64,000 nucleotides of DNA from Flavobacteriaceae bacterium (GTDB taxonomy: Bacteria; Bacteroidota; Bacteroidia; Flavobacteriales; Flavobacteriaceae), in contig JAIPBH010000006.1 in the NCBI GenBank assembly GCA_021739635.1, positions 1 to 64,000 of the forward strand. The letters are read 5' to 3'. Below are positions 1-8,013 of this stretch, piece by piece. The stretch's first letter is position 1, and each line of letters begins with the position of its first letter. A model generated the notes under the pieces. It had not been told where the DNA came from. It worked only from the letters and a program-made list of their open reading frames with translations, and searched no databases. A program made the position numbers and the translations under genes.

Positions 1-1778
1 GGTGAAGTAGCATTTACTGTATAAGTGTAAACCAAACCTATATTACTCCAAGAACCTCCTGCATCTGCTCCTGTTAAGGCTGCAAATAATTCTGATTCAC
101 TTGGTGTTGTTCCAACGCAAACAGTAAGTGTCCCGTCTGCCCCTGCATTTGGAAGTGCTTGCTCAGTTACCGTTGTCCCTGCACTTTCTGCACTTGGACA
201 TCCGTTCGCTGTTGCAATTACAGTGTATGTTCCACTTGCTGTTGCGCTATAGGTTGTTTCTGTAGCTCCACCAATTAAAACACCATCTTTGTACCATTGG
301 TTTCCGCTGGCAGCATCACTTGTTAAAGTAACTGATCCACCAGCACAGAAGCTATTAGATCCTGCTGAAATCGTTGGTGTATCGGGTATTGCATTCACAG
401 CAAAATTCCCCGTAGAGGTTGCTGTTCCACCAGGAGTCGTTACCACTACCGCTCCAGCAGCAATAGGTCCTGCTGGTAGAATAGCCGTAATAGTAGTCGC
501 ATCAGTAACTACAAAACTCGCAACTGCAACACCGTTAACGGTTACTGCTGAAGCTCCTGTTAAGTCCGTTCCTTTAATGACTAAAGTAGAACCACCACAC
601 CCTTGTGTGATGACAGTTGTTCCATCACTGGTTAAACTAGTAATGGTTGCTACAGCTGCTACATATTCCCAAGCCCCAACATCCTTACCATCAGAACCAA
701 AACCTATAGGCGAATCATCTCCTACAGTTGCAGGTGTGTACTTTACAAAACCATCTGAAGAATTAAAATATAAATTAGACGATGTGAGATCTGCTGCTCT
801 ACCAGCACCTCCTTTTATAAAAGCTATAGAACCAGAATCTACATCATGATTATCTATATTATTAGTAATCCATTGTGCTATAGAAGTATTAAAAGTTTGT
901 GTTCCAGCAGCTGCTCCGCCCCAATCTGATGGTGAACCTGCTCCATTATTGGTCTTATTATCATAAAATAAGCTATTTGTAACGGTAGTATTACCGCTTT
1001 CTGTTCTTATTATTCCATAATCTAGGTTTGAACTTCCTGTAGTATTTTGAAAAAATGTACAATTACTTATATCAACTACAGTAGTTGCTCCATTAACATA
1101 CAAAGCCCCTGCATTCAGATTTGCAGTAGTGCTTGTTGTTTTGTTTGCATGGAAAGTACACCTAGTCATTGTAACATTACCACTAGTAATAGAAATGGCA
1201 CCCCCTTTTGATAGGGCAGCGTTATCTTTAAAAAGGCAATCCGTAAAAGTTAAAGTAGAATTTGAAATCCAAAAAGCACCTCCACCTGCTGTATTAGTTG
1301 CGTCCAAGGAATTCGCTTCAAACCTACAATTTTCAAAATTTAAAGTAACATCAGGCTGATTAATAAAAAGTACACCCCCACCTGCTAAGGTTACATCTGT
1401 TGACCCAGTAAAAATGATATATTTAAAAGTCACAGTTAAACCAACAGCAGCAGAGTTGATTGTAATAATCCTTGATGCAGCACCACCACTTCTTATTAAA
1501 GTTGACCCTACTAAATCTCCCTGAATAGTAAATGCGAAATTTTTTGCTGCCCAATCTGCATTAGTGGCATTAACAACAACAGGTCCTGACCCTGAAGAAA
1601 CCCTCAATACATCGCCTACTGTTATTGTAGCTAAAGCTTGAGCGAAATCGCCATAGGCATTACCCGCAGTCGTACCATCAGCATTTCCCTTAGCAACAGC
1701 AGAAACCCAAACAGTTTTTGCAAATGTGCTACCTATTATAAAGCAAAAACATAATGTCAAAAAAGTAAATTTTTTCAT
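1..1778 (-). CDS. Large secreted surface protein, N-terminal part (C-terminus outside window)
   Basis: Read from the reverse strand, the frame starting at 1778 stays open to the window edge (592 codons, no stop), so this is the N-terminal part of a larger protein. It opens with a classic signal peptide (MKKFTFLTLCFCFIIGSTFA, then KT). Residues about 60-350 hold repeated short strands with phrases such as GGGAFWISNSTLTF and GGAISITSGNVTMTRC, the look of a right-handed beta-helix (pectate-lyase or polymorphic-membrane-protein type). Residues about 370-455 look like an IPT/TIG domain, with GTDLTGASAVTVNG. Residues about 460-535 look like an Ig-like domain with WYKDG and SGTYTV, and a second seems to begin at the edge. 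This is the build of Bacteroidota cell-surface adhesins exported by the type IX system, but the C-terminal sorting domain lies outside the window. The reading is firm; the function (adhesion or glycan binding) is inferred. Confidence 0.85.
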   Translation of the reverse strand, partial: MKKFTFLTLCFCFIIGSTFAKTVWVSAVAKGNADGTTAGNAYGDFAQALATITVGDVLRVSSGSGPVVVNATNADWAAKNFAFTIQGDLVGSTLIRSGGAASRIITINSAAVGLTVTFKYIIFTGSTDVTLAGGGVLFINQPDVTLNFENCRFEANSLDATNTAGGGAFWISNSTLTFTDCLFKDNAALSKGGAISITSGNVTMTRCTFHANKTTSTTANLNAGALYVNGATTVVDISNCTFFQNTTGSSNLDYGIIRTESGNTTVTNSLFYDNKTNNGAGSPSDWGGAAAGTQTFNTSIAQWITNNIDNHDVDSGSIAFIKGGAGRAADLTSSNLYFNSSDGFVKYTPATVGDDSPIGFGSDGKDVGAWEYVAAVATITSLTSDGTTVITQGCGGSTLVIKGTDLTGASAVTVNGVAVASFVVTDATTITAILPAGPIAAGAVVVTTPGGTATSTGNFAVNAIPDTPTISAGSNSFCAGGSVTLTSDAASGNQWYKDGVLIGGATETTYSATASGTYTVIATANGCPSAESAGTTVTEQALPNAGADGTLTVCVGTTPSESELFAALTGADAGGSWSNIGLVYTYTVNATS

Positions 1779-1862
1779 ATTTTATAGTTTAATTAGTTTA
1801 AAGTTTGCAACAATTGTAAATATGGATACTTAATAAATTCTTAATAAAAACTTAATAAGATG

Positions 1863-1899
1863 AATTTTCTTAAAATAAAATTTTATTTTTAAGAAAATT
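1863..1899 (-). terminator. AT-rich hairpin just after the GH71/99-like gene
   Basis: An 18-base arm (1863-1880) is followed at once by its near-perfect complement (1881-1899, one extra T). It starts three bases beyond the stop codon of the leftward gene at 1903-3201. Its position suggests a transcription terminator or 3' stabilising hairpin. The stem is almost pure A/T, so it is weaker than a standard intrinsic terminator. Confidence 0.5.
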
Positions 1900-1902
1900 A
1901 CT

Positions 1903-3201
1903 TTACTCTTTTTGGGGCATTAAAATTTGGAGAGGAATTTCTTTACGTAACATTTTTGCTCCCAAACCTGTTAACCATAAATAATGGTCAGATGGTACAC
2001 CATCATTATTTACAAAGTGTGCTTTATCGCTATTTGGAGGATTATCAGACACTTTCATAATGGCTGTGCCTTCATCAATTTCATCAAACATGGCAACGTA
2101 TATCATTTCACTGCCTGCAAGTATGGCATTAGATAATTGGTCCCAATAAAATTTTCCACCCAATCTTGGTATGGCGCCATAGGCAGTATATCTATCTGTT
2201 TTTTTATTACTAACTGAAAGATTTCGCCAACTAAAACCGGGAGTTACAACAGGTACATAATCAATGTTGTGCGTTTTAGCCCAAGTGATATCTTTAATGA
2301 TATGATCTCGTAAATGTGCCCCAATATTGTGAACTAGAGGTGTAAAACGTTGTACCATCCAGGGCATAACAATATCTACAGATTTTATAATTGTGTGTAA
2401 ATATGGGTCTGGTAAGCAATCTTTATCTAAATCTCTGAAATAGGTTGGCACGCCTAACATAATGGAGCAACCCCCATACACAGGGTCGTTTTTTAAGAAA
2501 TCTATTAAACGATTTATGCCTATTTTTCTAGTATCATAAGGTCTGTCTGGAAAACCAACACCCCAAATGGCCACTAATGGTTTGCCATTATGATATACGT
2601 AATTTTGATGTTCGCCTTGGTTGGTTACTTTTACTTCATCTACCAACATTTTCCAATCTGCTATTACATAAGAACAGTCTTCGTCATCAGCCTTTAAACC
2701 AGACAAATCGTACATTACTGCTATAGCTCTATTATTTTCTTTTGCTGCGTTTAATGCATTTCTTAAAATAATGTCTTGTGGTTTGTTACTATTGGTATGG
2801 TTTCTTGTAACCCCAAAAAATCGTTGCATAAACACCCCATCTACACCATACTCTTTCATCCATTTAAAATGAAGATCTGTTGTACTTTTATCTAGAGAAC
2901 TAAACACTTCTGCATTTGTTCCATCAGGATATTTAAAAACAGTGGTGTAGGTGTTTTTATATTCAGTAACGTCTGGCCAAAAATCGATGGTGTTGTTTTC
3001 GAAATCGAACTTTTGCCCCACTCCATAATGTCCCCAGCCAATATTTGCTCCATCATCTGGTGCACGAAACCAACCCTGATATCCAGCCATAACCAATCCC
3101 TTATATGTTGGGTAATTTCCTGACTCGCCATGTTTTGATTGCGAAAAAGAATTGGAAATTAAAAAAAATAATAAAAAAGGTAATTTGTTTATAAGCCTCA
3201 T
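1903..3201 (-). CDS. Glycoside hydrolase family 71/99-like protein
   Basis: This is a 432-residue exported protein with a signal peptide at residues 1-20 (ending NSFSQ). After that come features of the GH71/99-like TIM-barrel enzymes: GYQGWFRAPDDG near residue 40, FFGVTRN near 130, an AIAVMYDLSG strand near 160, KPLVAIWGVGFPDRP near 205, and VPVVTPGFSWRNL and VAMFDEIDEGTAI toward the end. GH99 enzymes act on alpha-mannosides and GH71 on alpha-1,3-glucan, but this related group is annotated only as 71/99-like, so the substrate is not known. The length is complete for the family. It lies 153 bp downstream of a membrane-spanning regulator on the same strand and upstream of a surface protein, so the three may form one glycan-related unit. 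The family call is good; the substrate is open. Confidence 0.85.
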   Translation of the reverse strand: MRLINKLPFLLFFLISNSFSQSKHGESGNYPTYKGLVMAGYQGWFRAPDDGANIGWGHYGVGQKFDFENNTIDFWPDVTEYKNTYTTVFKYPDGTNAEVFSSLDKSTTDLHFKWMKEYGVDGVFMQRFFGVTRNHTNSNKPQDIILRNALNAAKENNRAIAVMYDLSGLKADDEDCSYVIADWKMLVDEVKVTNQGEHQNYVYHNGKPLVAIWGVGFPDRPYDTRKIGINRLIDFLKNDPVYGGCSIMLGVPTYFRDLDKDCLPDPYLHTIIKSVDIVMPWMVQRFTPLVHNIGAHLRDHIIKDITWAKTHNIDYVPVVTPGFSWRNLSVSNKKTDRYTAYGAIPRLGGKFYWDQLSNAILAGSEMIYVAMFDEIDEGTAIMKVSDNPPNSDKAHFVNNDGVPSDHYLWLTGLGAKMLRKEIPLQILMPQKE

Positions 3202-3354
3202 AAGTTTCTATAATTAAGTTTGATATACTATATACAATAGTAAAAATCATTTATTAATTTTAGATTAATGAAACCTTAATTCAATAGAAATGAGAGCGAA
3301 ATGTATTTATTTTCTATATTTATGAAGAAGCATATATGTTTTATACATAGCTAA

Positions 3355-5949
3355 TTAATTTTGGTTCAAGATGTCTTGATAAGAGTATTCATAATCTTGA
3401 GCATATAATAATTTATATTCCTTTTCAAACTTTTTAAAAGTGCCTTCGGCTAAACTATGTTTACCCATCATGTATTGTGCTTTACACTTATATATCATAG
3501 CATCTTCGTTTATGGAATCGAAATTAAATATACAATCGGATAAATGAATTATAAAATCAGGATCTTTTTCTATGTCCTCGTTTTGCACATAATTAGTTAG
3601 CGTATTTATTATTCTATCTGAAATATCTGCATTAAAATAGTCAAGCCACTCATAATTCAAATTACTCAAAAAAGATCCTTTCTGAGTAATTTTAATCAAA
3701 AGGTCTACCCTGTCTTTTGTAATGTTTTTTTCGTCCTCTGTAATTTGAATTAAATCGAAGTAATCACTTTTTAATTTCTTGGGCTCAAAAATAATTTTCC
3801 AATATCCCGTATCTTTAGTTAGGTCACAATATCCTATTTCTTTCAGAAGAGTTCTTAATTTAGTTATATTGACCGACCTATTGTTCTGTGCTTTCCTTGA
3901 AGATTTATCATACCATAAAAATTCAACAAGTTTTTCAGAAGATATTCCCTTATTATTTTTAAATGTATATAACCAAATTAATAGAAACAACTCCTTAAGC
4001 AATGGTGAGAATTTATTGGTTATATCGTTTTGTTCTTTGTCAATTACTTGGAATCCTCCGAAAAAAATTATTTGATATTCCCCTATTTTCACATTCGGTT
4101 TGTAATCAATATTATATTCAGAATTATTGGAATTCTCTATTTTAACTATATCATTTTGATTTTTTCGTTTTAATAATTTCTTGTTTAAATAAAAATAGAA
4201 AATAAAACCTATACCTATCAGCATAAGAAAAACTATAATAACATAAGAGTATTTATGAGTCTCTAGTTCAGGTTCGGTAGTTTTCAATTTATATACCTGT
4301 GGCGGATATTCAATAGTATAAATTTTAAATTCAGTATTAACCGAATCTTTAACAAAAGATGTATATGCCAAAAGCTTCTTTTGTTTTGACATATAAAACA
4401 ATGTTGCAAAAGACTTAACATCTAAAAATTTAAAAGGTATTTTATTTCCTACAAATTCAGCCTCAGGTTTATCTAAATTACCTCTCAATAATTGCAAAAA
4501 ACCATCATATTTTGTTTTATCTGAAATTAAAGCATAAAAATCTCTTTTTTCAGAATCAATCCAAAAATTATTGCCTACAACCATATGTTCTGAAATTTGA
4601 GGAATTTCAAATTTCTTAATGAATTTTTTATTTTTTACAGAATATCCTAATAAATCAAAATAATGTTTTGGATTTACTAACTGACTTCCAGAAGCACTTC
4701 CATATCCTCCAAATAGATAGATAGTATCGTTAAGTGATGTGATTCCTGCTAGATATCTGGGATAAAATATTGAATCATTTATTGATAAAACCTTAGAAAT
4801 CCCATCTCTAAAATCAACTCGCATAACTTCATTACTGTATTCATGTTGCCCGTAACCCCCAAAAGTATAAATAGAATTATCTAATTGATTATAAATACTG
4901 TTATGATGCTGATATTTTTGCTTATGACGTAATCCTTCATAAGTATAATTACTTTCCCAAAATCCAGTTTCAACATTTAACTTAGAAACGAAATCTTTAT
5001 CAATTAAGTAGCAATATACTTTTTTGTCGGTATAGTTATATACAACTCTATGATCATTAGTTAAAACAAATAATGAGTTTTTGTATTTAATACTTGTTTG
5101 CTTATTAGTGCCAACATTATAGACTATAAGCTCTTTATTTCTGAGTAAGTACAGGATATCACTAACAGTATCAGCTGTTACTAATGAAACACCTTCAACC
5201 TCATCTTCCAAAACATTTTGCCATTTTTGATGCCTGTTTAGTACCCAGTTAGCATGCGTAACACTTGCTCTGCTTTTGGTTAATTTATCTACAGCTAAAG
5301 CACCATCAATTTCATTTAAAGAGTAATGATGCTCTAGCTTTTCATTTATGAATAACTTAATATCTCTTATACTCATATCTGGAACGTCTGTAGTAGCAAA
5401 CTGCTTATAATTATTAGCCCCAAACATAAACTTAAATGACTCCCTTTTTTCAAAATTAATATAACTTTTAAGTACTACAGAATCTTTAACAGAAAATAAT
5501 AACTTATTATCAGTCAAAGAAAACTTAAGCCCTAGCTTAATCCAGTTCTTATTATTAAAGTTTAAATAATCAATAGGAACAACAGTCTCAGTATCACCAA
5601 TTACAATATTTAACCTTCTAACGTTACCCTTTGGTGAAGCACTATTAGAAACAATTAAATCAATATTTTGGTCATTCTTATTTATAATTCTCAGTATATA
5701 ACCAAACAAATGCCCTTTTTCATTCAAATTGATTTTAAGATCAAATGAAATATCAAATTCCTCATCAAATGATAAAAATTCGTTTGGTATTAAATTAAGA
5801 CTTGTTCTTTCATCCAAAGAAGAATTTTGTCCGTTAAAAGTCAAGCCGTAATCCTGAGAGAAACAAATGAAAGATTTTAGAAAAAAAATAAAAACAAATA
5901 CACAAATAATAGAATTATTTGAATATCTAGTAATAGAGAAGTTAATCAT
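3355..5949 (-). CDS. Membrane-spanning SARP-type transcriptional regulator with LamG/Kelch sensor part
   Basis: This 864-residue protein appears to be a one-piece signalling protein. Residues 1-31 form a signal peptide or anchor. Residues about 33-230 resemble a LamG/concanavalin-like fold. Residues about 260-560 carry Kelch-like blades, with YTFGGYGQHE at 361 and YLFGGYGSAS at 411. A single membrane helix lies at about 568-587, followed by a KRK-rich stop-transfer stretch. The cytoplasmic part has a winged-helix domain of the OmpR/SARP kind (about 624-725, with FFGGFQVIDKEQNDITNKF and a recognition-helix region near NNRSVNITKLRTLL). It ends in an all-helical BTAD-like tail (about 726-860). 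The reading is that an extracytoplasmic ligand is sensed and a promoter bound directly, in the manner of ToxR. The downstream GH71/99-like gene is an obvious possible target. Domain limits are by eye. Confidence 0.75.
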   Translation of the reverse strand: MINFSITRYSNNSIICVFVFIFFLKSFICFSQDYGLTFNGQNSSLDERTSLNLIPNEFLSFDEEFDISFDLKINLNEKGHLFGYILRIINKNDQNIDLIVSNSASPKGNVRRLNIVIGDTETVVPIDYLNFNNKNWIKLGLKFSLTDNKLLFSVKDSVVLKSYINFEKRESFKFMFGANNYKQFATTDVPDMSIRDIKLFINEKLEHHYSLNEIDGALAVDKLTKSRASVTHANWVLNRHQKWQNVLEDEVEGVSLVTADTVSDILYLLRNKELIVYNVGTNKQTSIKYKNSLFVLTNDHRVVYNYTDKKVYCYLIDKDFVSKLNVETGFWESNYTYEGLRHKQKYQHHNSIYNQLDNSIYTFGGYGQHEYSNEVMRVDFRDGISKVLSINDSIFYPRYLAGITSLNDTIYLFGGYGSASGSQLVNPKHYFDLLGYSVKNKKFIKKFEIPQISEHMVVGNNFWIDSEKRDFYALISDKTKYDGFLQLLRGNLDKPEAEFVGNKIPFKFLDVKSFATLFYMSKQKKLLAYTSFVKDSVNTEFKIYTIEYPPQVYKLKTTEPELETHKYSYVIIVFLMLIGIGFIFYFYLNKKLLKRKNQNDIVKIENSNNSEYNIDYKPNVKIGEYQIIFFGGFQVIDKEQNDITNKFSPLLKELFLLIWLYTFKNNKGISSEKLVEFLWYDKSSRKAQNNRSVNITKLRTLLKEIGYCDLTKDTGYWKIIFEPKKLKSDYFDLIQITEDEKNITKDRVDLLIKITQKGSFLSNLNYEWLDYFNADISDRIINTLTNYVQNEDIEKDPDFIIHLSDCIFNFDSINEDAMIYKCKAQYMMGKHSLAEGTFKKFEKEYKLLYAQDYEYSYQDILNQN

Positions 5950-6286
5950 AGTACTATTTACTTCGAGTATAGGTTCATTTTTAAAGTTTTAAATTAACAC
6001 ATCAATTTAAAACCAGCTATATCATACAATGTTACGTATAAATTTATACCTTTAATTACAAATTTAATGAAATTTAAATTTAACAATACATTTTTTATAG
6101 AAAGAGCCAAAAAATTTATTCTACGCAAATAATTTTAACTTATCTTCAAAAAAGTCGAACCACAAAAACTATTAAAAAATTCTATACAATTACTAAAAAC
6201 CCCAGTTAATTTATGAGTCTTGAAATGTATATCTCCAAACTAATTTGATCTTTTTAATAGAGAGTATTTAATTGATTAATTCAAAG

Positions 6287-6409
6287 TTAATTGTTTTTCT
6301 TTTGTAAATCTTCAGCAAAAAGCGCACTGATTTTAACAATTTCATAGAGAGTGCCCTCTACTGATGTGTCCTTGAAAATTATAATAACTCCTAGATGCAA
6401 GTTTTGATT
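6287..6409 (-). pseudogene. Orphan C-terminal fragment (unknown protein)
   Basis: A 40-codon reverse-strand stretch is bounded by stops and has no start codon. It ends with ISALFAEDLQKKNN and a stop. The phrase LFAEDLQ recurs as LFADDLQ at the start of the ribonuclease HI-like fragment about 400 bp away, and the DNA under it is also similar. It reads like the tail of a former gene of unknown function. Confidence 0.35.
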
Positions 6410-6739
6410 TTAAACTTTGAGTAATTTGGACTTTCAAAATCAGAAACAATATTATTTATCCCCTTTTTGTTTTTTACATAAATTGCCCTTGTATTGCTTT
6501 TAAAATATATTCTTTTCTATAAAAATTCACAGAGATGAAACAAATATACTAAGAGCATAAAGCAAGTTCACTCGGGTCACATCTTTCATTTTCTTTATGG
6601 CCGTCATGTTCCTTAACCCAATTGAAATTAACTTGATGTTCTGCAAAAATATTTAATAATTGTCCCCATAAATCGCCATTAATTCCTTTGGCATTCTTTT
6701 TTCTATACTGTAAATCGTCAGCAAAAAGTGTACTAATTT
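6304..6739. repeat. Diverged 30-base direct repeat pair
   Basis: The 30 bases at 6304-6333 and those at 6710-6739 differ at only four positions. On the reverse strand both encode LFA(E/D)DLQ followed by basic residues. They are separated by 376 bases of non-coding sequence. They may be remains of a local duplication. Confidence 0.5.
6549..6737 (-). pseudogene. Ribonuclease HI remnant (C-terminal part)
   Basis: A 62-codon open stretch on the reverse strand lacks a start and reads ...KKNAKGINGDLWGQLL, then HQVNFNWVKEHDGH, then KENERCDPSELAL before its stop. This is the C-terminal part of bacterial ribonuclease HI, where the usual sequence is close to DLW...V.F.WVKGH.GH..NERCD.LA. The N-terminal half with the first catalytic acidic residues is missing, the G of WVKGH is E, and two extra residues disturb the ERCD-LA segment. 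The piece is therefore almost certainly dead. Intact ribonuclease HI removes RNA from RNA-DNA hybrids. Confidence 0.7.
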
Positions 6740-7050
6740 AAGTCAAAACTAAGAAAGTGTTTTATAATAATTGCTGCAGTATTTATTTACAGTAGGTATT
6801 TAGGTGCTTAAGTTGTGATGCTGTATTTATTAAATTTATAATAATAAGTGTCAAAAATAGATTCTGCTTTATTAAAATTTAAAAATTGTTTAAACCCGGT
6901 TTTGGAGGGTTTATGCTTACTCGATACTTATTTAAATTCTTTATAGCTAGCTGCAAAAATTTTTCAAATTCTGGTAATTAAGTTAATGAAAATTCGTCTA
7001 TTTTATCCCAATCGTTATTGCCAAATAAGTTCACTTAAACCATTTCATAT

Positions 7051-7149
7051 TTAATGCGATACAATTTTATAGTTTGCAAATTCCTCCCATTCGAGTTTAC
7101 TGCTAAAACTAATCTCGATATTTTCTTTTTGGGAAAATAATTTGCTAAG
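7051..7149 (-). pseudogene. Orphan coding-like fragment (unknown)
   Basis: A 32-codon reverse-strand stretch flanked by stops reads LSKLFSQKENIEISF then SSKLEWEEFANYKIVSH. The composition is protein-like, with alternating hydrophobic and charged residues, unlike random AT-rich DNA. There is no start codon and no recognised family. It is interpreted as part of a decayed gene. Confidence 0.3.
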
Positions 7150-7386
7150 TCATCTGTTAACGTAATTTGTCACGTTAAATAATTTTCAACAAAATCATAG
7201 TTACCAACTTTAAATAAATTCTACTCCAAAAGTGTTAACAAAAAATCAAACTTATTAACCATTAAAAATCCAAATTAATATAGATTAAAATAAAACAATC
7301 TAAATTAAAATAAACACACAAATACCTATAATTCATTATTTTAAAATATAAAAAAACTTAAATATATTAGTTGAAAATTATATATT

Positions 7387-7749
7387 ATGATACGTAGAAT
7401 AGACCCTTACACAGGTGAAGTTTTTTATCCAAAAAGAAATAATCAATACTTCGCTAATAGACAAAACCAAATTGCCTATAACAATCAGAAAGCAAAAGAA
7501 ATTAGAGATTTGATGGCTAACATTGATAATCATATCCGCAATAATTGGAAAATCTTAGTAGATGCCCTTAAAGAAAACAAATTCGTCATAAGAAATAAAG
7601 ATTATTTACTAGGTTGTGGTTATAATTTTAACTTCTTTCATTTTACTAAAATCATTAAAGATGAATATTACTTTGGCATATATAACTATGGTATTACTTT
7701 ATTAAATAACGGATTATACAAAATCATTAAATTTAGAGGCGATGAATGA
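7387..7749 (+). CDS. Small conserved-looking hypothetical protein
   Basis: This 120-residue soluble protein has a basic N-terminus (MIRRIDPYTGEVFYPKR, with NQYFANRQNQIAYNN following) and an aromatic-rich second half (GCGYNFNFFHF, YYFGIYNYG). There is no signal peptide or membrane helix. The N-terminal half resembles short flavobacterial hypothetical proteins found in accessory regions, but no function is known. It starts with ATG. The next gene overlaps its last bases, so the two are probably co-transcribed. It is the only intact rightward pair in the region left of the integrative element and may be cargo or a leftover of an earlier insertion. Confidence 0.65.
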   Translation: MIRRIDPYTGEVFYPKRNNQYFANRQNQIAYNNQKAKEIRDLMANIDNHIRNNWKILVDALKENKFVIRNKDYLLGCGYNFNFFHFTKIIKDEYYFGIYNYGITLLNNGLYKIIKFRGDE

Positions 7750-7963
7750 ATACTTAGAAATAGAAGATATCATAAAACTATCAAAGACTAATATCAATAC
7801 TCAGATAGATATGTATTCAAACCCAGATACAATCCAAATTGAAAAACCTAAAAGTAAATTAACCCAAATTAATATAGGTTTATTTGTAATTATTTTAATA
7901 GTTGGAGGCATTTTATTTTATAATTACAATATAAAAAAAGAAGAAGTAAATAAGCCAATTTAA
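7742..7963 (+). CDS. Small single-pass membrane protein, unknown
   Basis: This 73-residue protein begins with an ATG inside the last codons of the gene ending at 7749, an 8-base overlap that implies translational coupling. Residues about 1-40 are polar and acidic. Residues about 43-64 form one strong membrane helix (IGLFVIILIVGGILFYNYNI), followed by a short basic-acidic tail. The likely topology is N-terminus inside, as a membrane anchor. No family is recognised. Its stop codon is part of a very long perfect hairpin. Confidence 0.6.
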   Translation: MNEYLEIEDIIKLSKTNINTQIDMYSNPDTIQIEKPKSKLTQINIGLFVIILIVGGILFYNYNIKKEEVNKPI

Positions 7964-8013
7964 ACTGTTTTAAAGTAAATTAATTTAGATTAATTTACTT
8001 TAAAACAGTTTAA
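7960..8013 (+). terminator. Very long perfect hairpin (24-bp arms) at the end of the small-gene pair
   Basis: Bases 7960-7983 are perfectly complementary to 7990-8013, leaving a six-base centre in which at least one more pair is possible. The left arm contains the stop codon of the gene ending at 7963. As RNA it would form one uninterrupted AT-rich stem. By position it is a terminator, perhaps acting in both directions. The length and perfection are unusual and could instead mark a palindromic mobile repeat. Confidence 0.6.

Larger units (their letters stand above)
5950..7386. other. Gene-poor region with decayed coding remnants
   Basis: About 1.4 kb contains no intact gene. On the reverse strand several stretches still read as protein but are broken by stops: 6287-6409, 6549-6737 (a ribonuclease HI remnant) and 7051-7149 (32 codons including QKENIEISFSSKLEWEEF). 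Two 30-base segments at 6304-6333 and 6710-6739 match at 26 positions. It looks like a graveyard of former genes beside the integrative element. The first 70 or so bases presumably hold the promoter of the regulator ending at 5949, but no clear TAnnTTTG motif was found there. Confidence 0.6.

Noticed and set aside
289-849. Open frame of 186 codons on the + strand
   Set aside because: It is the antisense shadow of the large reverse-strand surface protein, whose frame has a signal peptide and known domain patterns. The + frame is only Val/Ala/Pro-rich low complexity.
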